From NCBI GenBank assembly GCA_945874515.1, contig CAMCHA010000046.1:1-10124 (forward strand): a stretch of 10,124 nucleotides of DNA, given 5' to 3'. The translations under genes were made by a program, and so were the position numbers. Below, in pieces: positions 7,504 to 10,124 of the stretch (position 1 is its first letter; every line of letters begins with the position of its first letter). The notes under the pieces were generated by a model. That model was not told the DNA's origin. It was given only the letters and a program-made list of their open reading frames with translations, and did no database searches. Source of the DNA: Asaia bogorensis (lineage in GTDB: Bacteria > Pseudomonadota > Alphaproteobacteria > Acetobacterales > Acetobacteraceae).

Positions 7504-7565
7504 AAATCCTGGGGGCTTATCGGGCGCATCCCTATCGGCTGGAACAATCAAGCGCGGCTGAATAG
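7431..7565 (+). pseudogene. Stranded 3' end of pheA (ACT-domain C-terminus)
   Basis: Forty-four codons and a TAG stop matching residues 242-285 of the intact pheA upstream. It has no start and no 5' part. Against the intact copy, eleven codons differ: nine are synonymous, and two change the protein (Glu to Asp, Pro to Ala). Ends in SSAAE where the intact gene has SSPAE. The frame remains clean, so it has either arrived or been cut off recently. Confidence 0.93.
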
Positions 7566-7623
7566 GGGAGTGGCGAGAGAGCCCTTCCCCTTAAGGGGTT
7601 GGTCAGGCTAGGAGCCAGGAGAA

Positions 7624-7700
7624 GGACCCGTAGCTCAGCTGGATAGAGCGTTGCCCTCCGAAGGCAAAGGCCGAAGGTTCGAATCCTTTCGGGTCCGCCA
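7624..7700 (+). tRNA. tRNA-Arg (anticodon CCG), right copy
   Basis: Identical over all 77 bases to the copy at 4838-4914, anticodon CCG at 7658-7660, CCA encoded. It has its own upstream segment, including the conserved palindrome CCCCTTAAGGGG at 7587-7598, so it may be expressed. Beyond the five bases after CCA the flanks of the two tRNAs are unrelated. Confidence 0.96.
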
Positions 7701-7756
7701 ATTTTTCAATAGGCCAGCAGCTCGGCGCTTCGTGCCGCACGCTGTCTCGCGATCCC

Positions 7757-7966
7757 TCAGCGACACCCAAGCCAATTCAGGTAACGCGCGCAAACGGCCT
7801 TCTCAAAGCCTGACCACGCTTGCACAAAGCCAGCACGGGACTGCATGGCGGCGCGGTATGCCGCGCGCAAGGCGCGCTTCGCCGCATCAAGATCAACGCC
7901 GACAAGCTCGCCGTTTTGCACCAGGGTGCTGCCCGCCACCATCAGTTCCCACACATTGGAACAGTT
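7757..7966 (-). pseudogene. C-terminal remnant of a probable amidohydrolase
   Basis: About 70 codons on the minus strand ending in TGA at 7757-7759. NCSNVWELMVAGSTLVQNG followed by ELVGVDLDAAKRAL looks like the end of cytosine-deaminase/chlorohydrolase-type amidohydrolases, where a 'V..V.V.G..V..dG.v..vD' strand pair is followed by a helical tail (here AAYRAAMQSRAGF to ARYLNWLGCR). The 5' part is missing: at about 7966 the sequence changes into the antisense of the pcaG remnant. An ATG at 8002 opens the frame formally but lies in that unrelated DNA. Enzyme subtype cannot be named. Confidence 0.45.
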
Positions 7967-7967
7967 G

Positions 7968-8201
7968 CCGTATATCCTTGTTTGGATTGTCGCGCGCGGC
8001 ATTAATCTTGGCCTCTTGACGCGGCTTTACTTCGAGGGCGAGGTGGAACCTAATGTGGAGAGACCGGTTCTGCGCCTGGTCGAACAGCCCGAACGGCGCA
8101 AGATCTTGATTGCACGACGCGTGCGAGGCGTAGGGGCAAACACCTACGTCTTCAATATTAACTTTTAGGGCGCGGAGGAAACAGGTTTCTTCGAGGTCTG
8201 A
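7968..8201 (+). pseudogene. pcaG: 3' remnant of protocatechuate 3,4-dioxygenase alpha subunit, with an internal stop
   Basis: The frame reads VWIVARGINLGLLTRLYFEG then VLRLVEQPERRKILIARR, the C-terminal part of PcaG, a subunit of the enzyme that opens the protocatechuate ring between the two hydroxyls. The frame meets TAG at 8166-8168, yet reading on gives GAEETGFFEV and TGA at 8199-8201. PcaG proteins end in a similar '...QGE.ETVFFDI', so the TAG most likely replaced a Gln codon (CAG). The first ~125 residues, including the paired beta gene, are missing. The intact binding-protein gene starts 31 bases later, so the two were probably once in one operon. Confidence 0.75.
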
Positions 8202-8232
8202 TTCGTAAAACAGAAAAAAGGGAGGAAAAATC

Positions 8233-9210
8233 ATGATCAATCGTCGAACTTTGATGACTGGCATCGCGGGCGCGCCACTGATGATGCGGGGGGCTTCCGC
8301 GCAAGGCACGGAATGGGTGCCAAGCCGGCCCATACGCTTGGTCGTGGGTTTCGCGGCGGGCGGTTCCACCGATATCACGGGCCGGCTGATGGCGCAGGCG
8401 CTTTCGGCGGTCTTACCGCAGCCTGCCGTCGTGGAAAACCGCGTTGGAGCAGCGGGGAATATTGCGACCGAACATGTGGCGCGCAGTGCGGCGGATGGGC
8501 ATACGCTGGTGGTGGCTTCCATGGGATCGCAGGCGGTGAATGCGGCGCTTTATCGCAGCCTACCCTTCGATCCTATCAAGGATTTCACCGCAGTTTCACT
8601 TTTCGTCAAAAGCTCCAACATGTTGGTGGCGCATCCGGGCTTTCCGGCACGCACCCTTGCGGATCTAGTGGCTATGGCGCGGGCCAATCCGGGGCGAGTC
8701 AATGTTGGCACGGCGGGGGCGGGGTCTTCGCAGCATTTCGCCGCGGCGCTGTTTGAACATTTAGCGCAGGTACAATTCACGCATATCAATTATCGCGGTG
8801 GAGCGCCGGCCATGACGGACCTTGTTGCCGGGCGTGTGGACATCGTTTTCTCGCCTATTGTGGAAACCGTGCAGCAAATCCGCGCCGATCAGGTGCGTGC
8901 GCTGGCCATCACGCGGGCACAACGATCACCCGAATTTCCAAATGTGCCGACGGTCGCGGAAGTGGTGCAGGGTTATGAGTTTTCTTCCTGGCTTGGTGCC
9001 TTTGCGCCTGCCGGCACGCCGCCGGCGGCGGTGCAACGTATCTCGCAGGCATTGGCGGCCGGGCTGAAAGACCCGCAGATACGCGAACGTGTCCTGACCC
9101 TTGGTTATGAGCCAGTGGGTAGCACGCCGGAGGAATTCACCGCTTTCTTCGCTGCCGAAATGCCGCGCGTGGCGGAGCTGGTGCGCATATCCGGCGCCAA
9201 GGTTGAATGA
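8233..9210 (+). CDS. Bug/TctC-family tripartite tricarboxylate transporter substrate-binding protein
   Basis: Periplasmic binding protein of 325 residues, normal for the family. Signal peptide [20 protein letters not shown] ending ASA, with a twin-Arg near the start. Family marks in order: [20 protein letters not shown] (first ligand loop), [79 protein letters not shown] and [15 protein letters not shown]. These proteins bind small carboxylates and either feed a TctAB membrane pair or act as orphan sensors. No TctAB gene is in the window. ATG 8233 has a strong GGGAGG. It lies between wrecked pcaG and hmgA genes, which suggests an aromatic acid ligand (inference). Confidence 0.94.
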   Translation: MINRRTLMTGIAGAPLMMRGASAQGTEWVPSRPIRLVVGFAAGGSTDITGRLMAQALSAVLPQPAVVENRVGAAGNIATEHVARSAADGHTLVVASMGSQAVNAALYRSLPFDPIKDFTAVSLFVKSSNMLVAHPGFPARTLADLVAMARANPGRVNVGTAGAGSSQHFAAALFEHLAQVQFTHINYRGGAPAMTDLVAGRVDIVFSPIVETVQQIRADQVRALAITRAQRSPEFPNVPTVAEVVQGYEFSSWLGAFAPAGTPPAAVQRISQALAAGLKDPQIRERVLTLGYEPVGSTPEEFTAFFAAEMPRVAELVRISGAKVE

Positions 9211-9229
9211 AACGCGCTGCAGTCTGCCT

Positions 9230-9641
9230 ATGCTGAAGACTGAGCAGCCTGCTTCGCCCCCTTACATGTCGGGCTTCGGCAATTCCTTCGAGACGGAGGC
9301 ATTGCCCGATGCCCTGCCGGTTGCGCGCAATTCACCGCAGAAATGCAATTATGGGCTTTATGCCGAACAGCTTTCCGGTTCGGCCTTCACCGCGCCGCAT
9401 GGCAAGAATGAACGTTCTTGGCTGTATCGTATTCGCCCAACGGTCAAGCATTCCGGCCGCTATCGCCCGATGGATCCCGGAACTAAAGCCGGTGAAACTA
9501 ACCGGCACCATGGCTTTCATGTTCGAAACGCGCTTCCCGCAAAGGGTCACGGCTCATGCAGCGAAGCTGCCGAGCTTGCAGAAAAACTATATCGGCTGCT
9601 GGGATGGTCTGCCGAAACGCTTCAACCCGAAAAAGAAATAG
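9230..9641 (+). pseudogene. hmgA: Homogentisate 1,2-dioxygenase with a large internal deletion
   Basis: Two ends of HmgA joined out of frame. From ATG 9230 about 83 residues match the N-terminus ([56 protein letters not shown]). Near 9477 the homology jumps by +1 into the extreme C-terminus ([31 protein letters not shown]) ending with TAG at 9641. HmgA is about 430 residues and opens the homogentisate ring in tyrosine breakdown, so roughly 290 central codons, including the Fe-binding region, are gone. The reading frame from the start runs on only through unrelated codons to 9655. It follows the binding protein by 19 bases. Confidence 0.88.
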
Positions 9642-9651
9642 GCTTGGTGAG

Positions 9652-10124
9652 ATGAATGCAGCGCCCCCTCAGCCGGATCGCTTGGTGCTGCTTGGCACAA
9701 AGGGCGGCCCTGCCATTCGCAAGGGCGGGCCTTCGCCCACCGCGAATTTGCTGGTGATTGGGGGCTATCCCTATGTGATTGATTGCGGGCTTGGTGTGAC
9801 GCGCGGCTTGGTTGAAGCGGGCCTTGCTCTGCCCGAATTGCGCTGCATCATCATCACGCATTTGCATTCGGATCATGTGTTGGAAATGGGGCCGCTGATC
9901 CATACCGCCTGGACTGCGGGCTTGAAGGACAAAATCCTGGTGCATGGGCCGGCTGGAACGCGCGCCGTCTGGCACGGTTTCTTGGCGTCACTTGCCTACG
10001 ACATCGCGATCCGTATCGAAGATGAAGGCCGGCCGGATCTGGCCGCCATGGTGGAGGTGCTGGAATATGCCGATGGCCATGTCTTCACCGATGCACGGGT
10101 GAGTGTTTCGGCTTTACGGGTAGA
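9652..10124 (+). CDS. MBL-fold metallo-hydrolase (partial, C-terminus off the right edge)
   Basis: Open from ATG 9652 for 157 codons to the window edge. The metallo-beta-lactamase motif THLHSDH is at residues 69-75 (H70, H72, D74, H75 of HxHxDH), after the strand [19 protein letters not shown] and before a helix with LIHTAW. The start [15 protein letters not shown] resembles ribonuclease Z/arylsulfatase-like MBL hydrolases found in catabolic clusters. Hydrolase chemistry is known for the fold; the substrate is not. It starts 10 bases after the hmgA remnant stop with only a weak GGTGAG upstream, so it was probably translated from the same transcript as hmgA. Confidence 0.85.
   Translation, partial: MNAAPPQPDRLVLLGTKGGPAIRKGGPSPTANLLVIGGYPYVIDCGLGVTRGLVEAGLALPELRCIIITHLHSDHVLEMGPLIHTAWTAGLKDKILVHGPAGTRAVWHGFLASLAYDIAIRIEDEGRPDLAAMVEVLEYADGHVFTDARVSVSALRV

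Larger units (their letters stand above)
7431..7705 (+). repeat. Right copy of the pheA-end / tRNA-Arg direct repeat
   Basis: Counterpart of 4644-4919, about 2786 bases downstream. It contains a stranded pheA 3' end (7431-7565), the spacer and a full tRNA-Arg. Removing one repeat plus the island between would leave an ordinary pheA-tRNA-Arg arrangement, so the island looks like a 2.8 kb insertion. Confidence 0.9.

Noticed and set aside
7845..7967. N-terminal part of the plus-strand frame leading into the pcaG remnant
   Set aside because: It is antisense to the amidohydrolase remnant; dioxygenase similarity begins only at about 7968.
1..10124. CRISPR array, insertion sequence or transposase
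   Set aside because: No regularly spaced repeats and no transposase-like protein were seen on either strand.

Overview
The window looks like chromosomal DNA from a GC-rich alphaproteobacterium, most likely Rhodospirillales / Acetobacteraceae (Roseomonas-like). This rests on the gene families, the order membrane cytochrome c / kdsB / pheA, and the GC-rich codon use; no species can be named from sequence alone.

Left block (1-4914), ordinary core genes. On the minus strand, in transcription order: a membrane-anchored cytochrome c (CycM type), an inositol-phosphatase-family enzyme of HisN type, and a YejA-like peptide-binding protein that runs off the left edge. Divergent from these on the plus strand: kdsB (CMP-Kdo synthesis, TTG start), pheA (prephenate dehydratase) and a tRNA-Arg(CCG).

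Middle block (4915-7705), a small defence island. It carries an N4-cytosine methyltransferase closely resembling M.PvuII. Five bases downstream is an HNH endonuclease with a large N-terminal domain of its own, and overlapping that by ATGA is the start of a third gene, cut off after about 47 codons. The cut is exactly where a second copy of the last 135 bases of pheA begins; it is followed by a second pheA-tRNA spacer and a second complete tRNA-Arg. The island therefore lies between two ~275 bp direct repeats. The two tRNAs are identical, but the pheA ends differ almost only at synonymous positions, which points to import from a diverged relative rather than recent local duplication. Repeats of TGTGGGGA just inside the left tRNA look like recombinase arm sites, but no integrase gene remains.

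Right block (7706-10124), a decaying catabolic region. It holds the C-terminal end of a probable amidohydrolase (minus) fused head-to-head to the C-terminal end of a protocatechuate 3,4-dioxygenase alpha subunit (plus) that also has an in-frame TAG. Next come an intact Bug/TctC-family periplasmic binding protein, a homogentisate dioxygenase gene with most of its middle deleted and its ends out of frame, and the start of an MBL-fold hydrolase running off the right edge. The region reads as an aromatic-acid uptake and degradation cluster mostly lost by deletion, with the binding protein and the hydrolase still open.

The most interesting part is the compact methylase-nuclease unit and the way it sits between duplicated pheA-tRNA segments.
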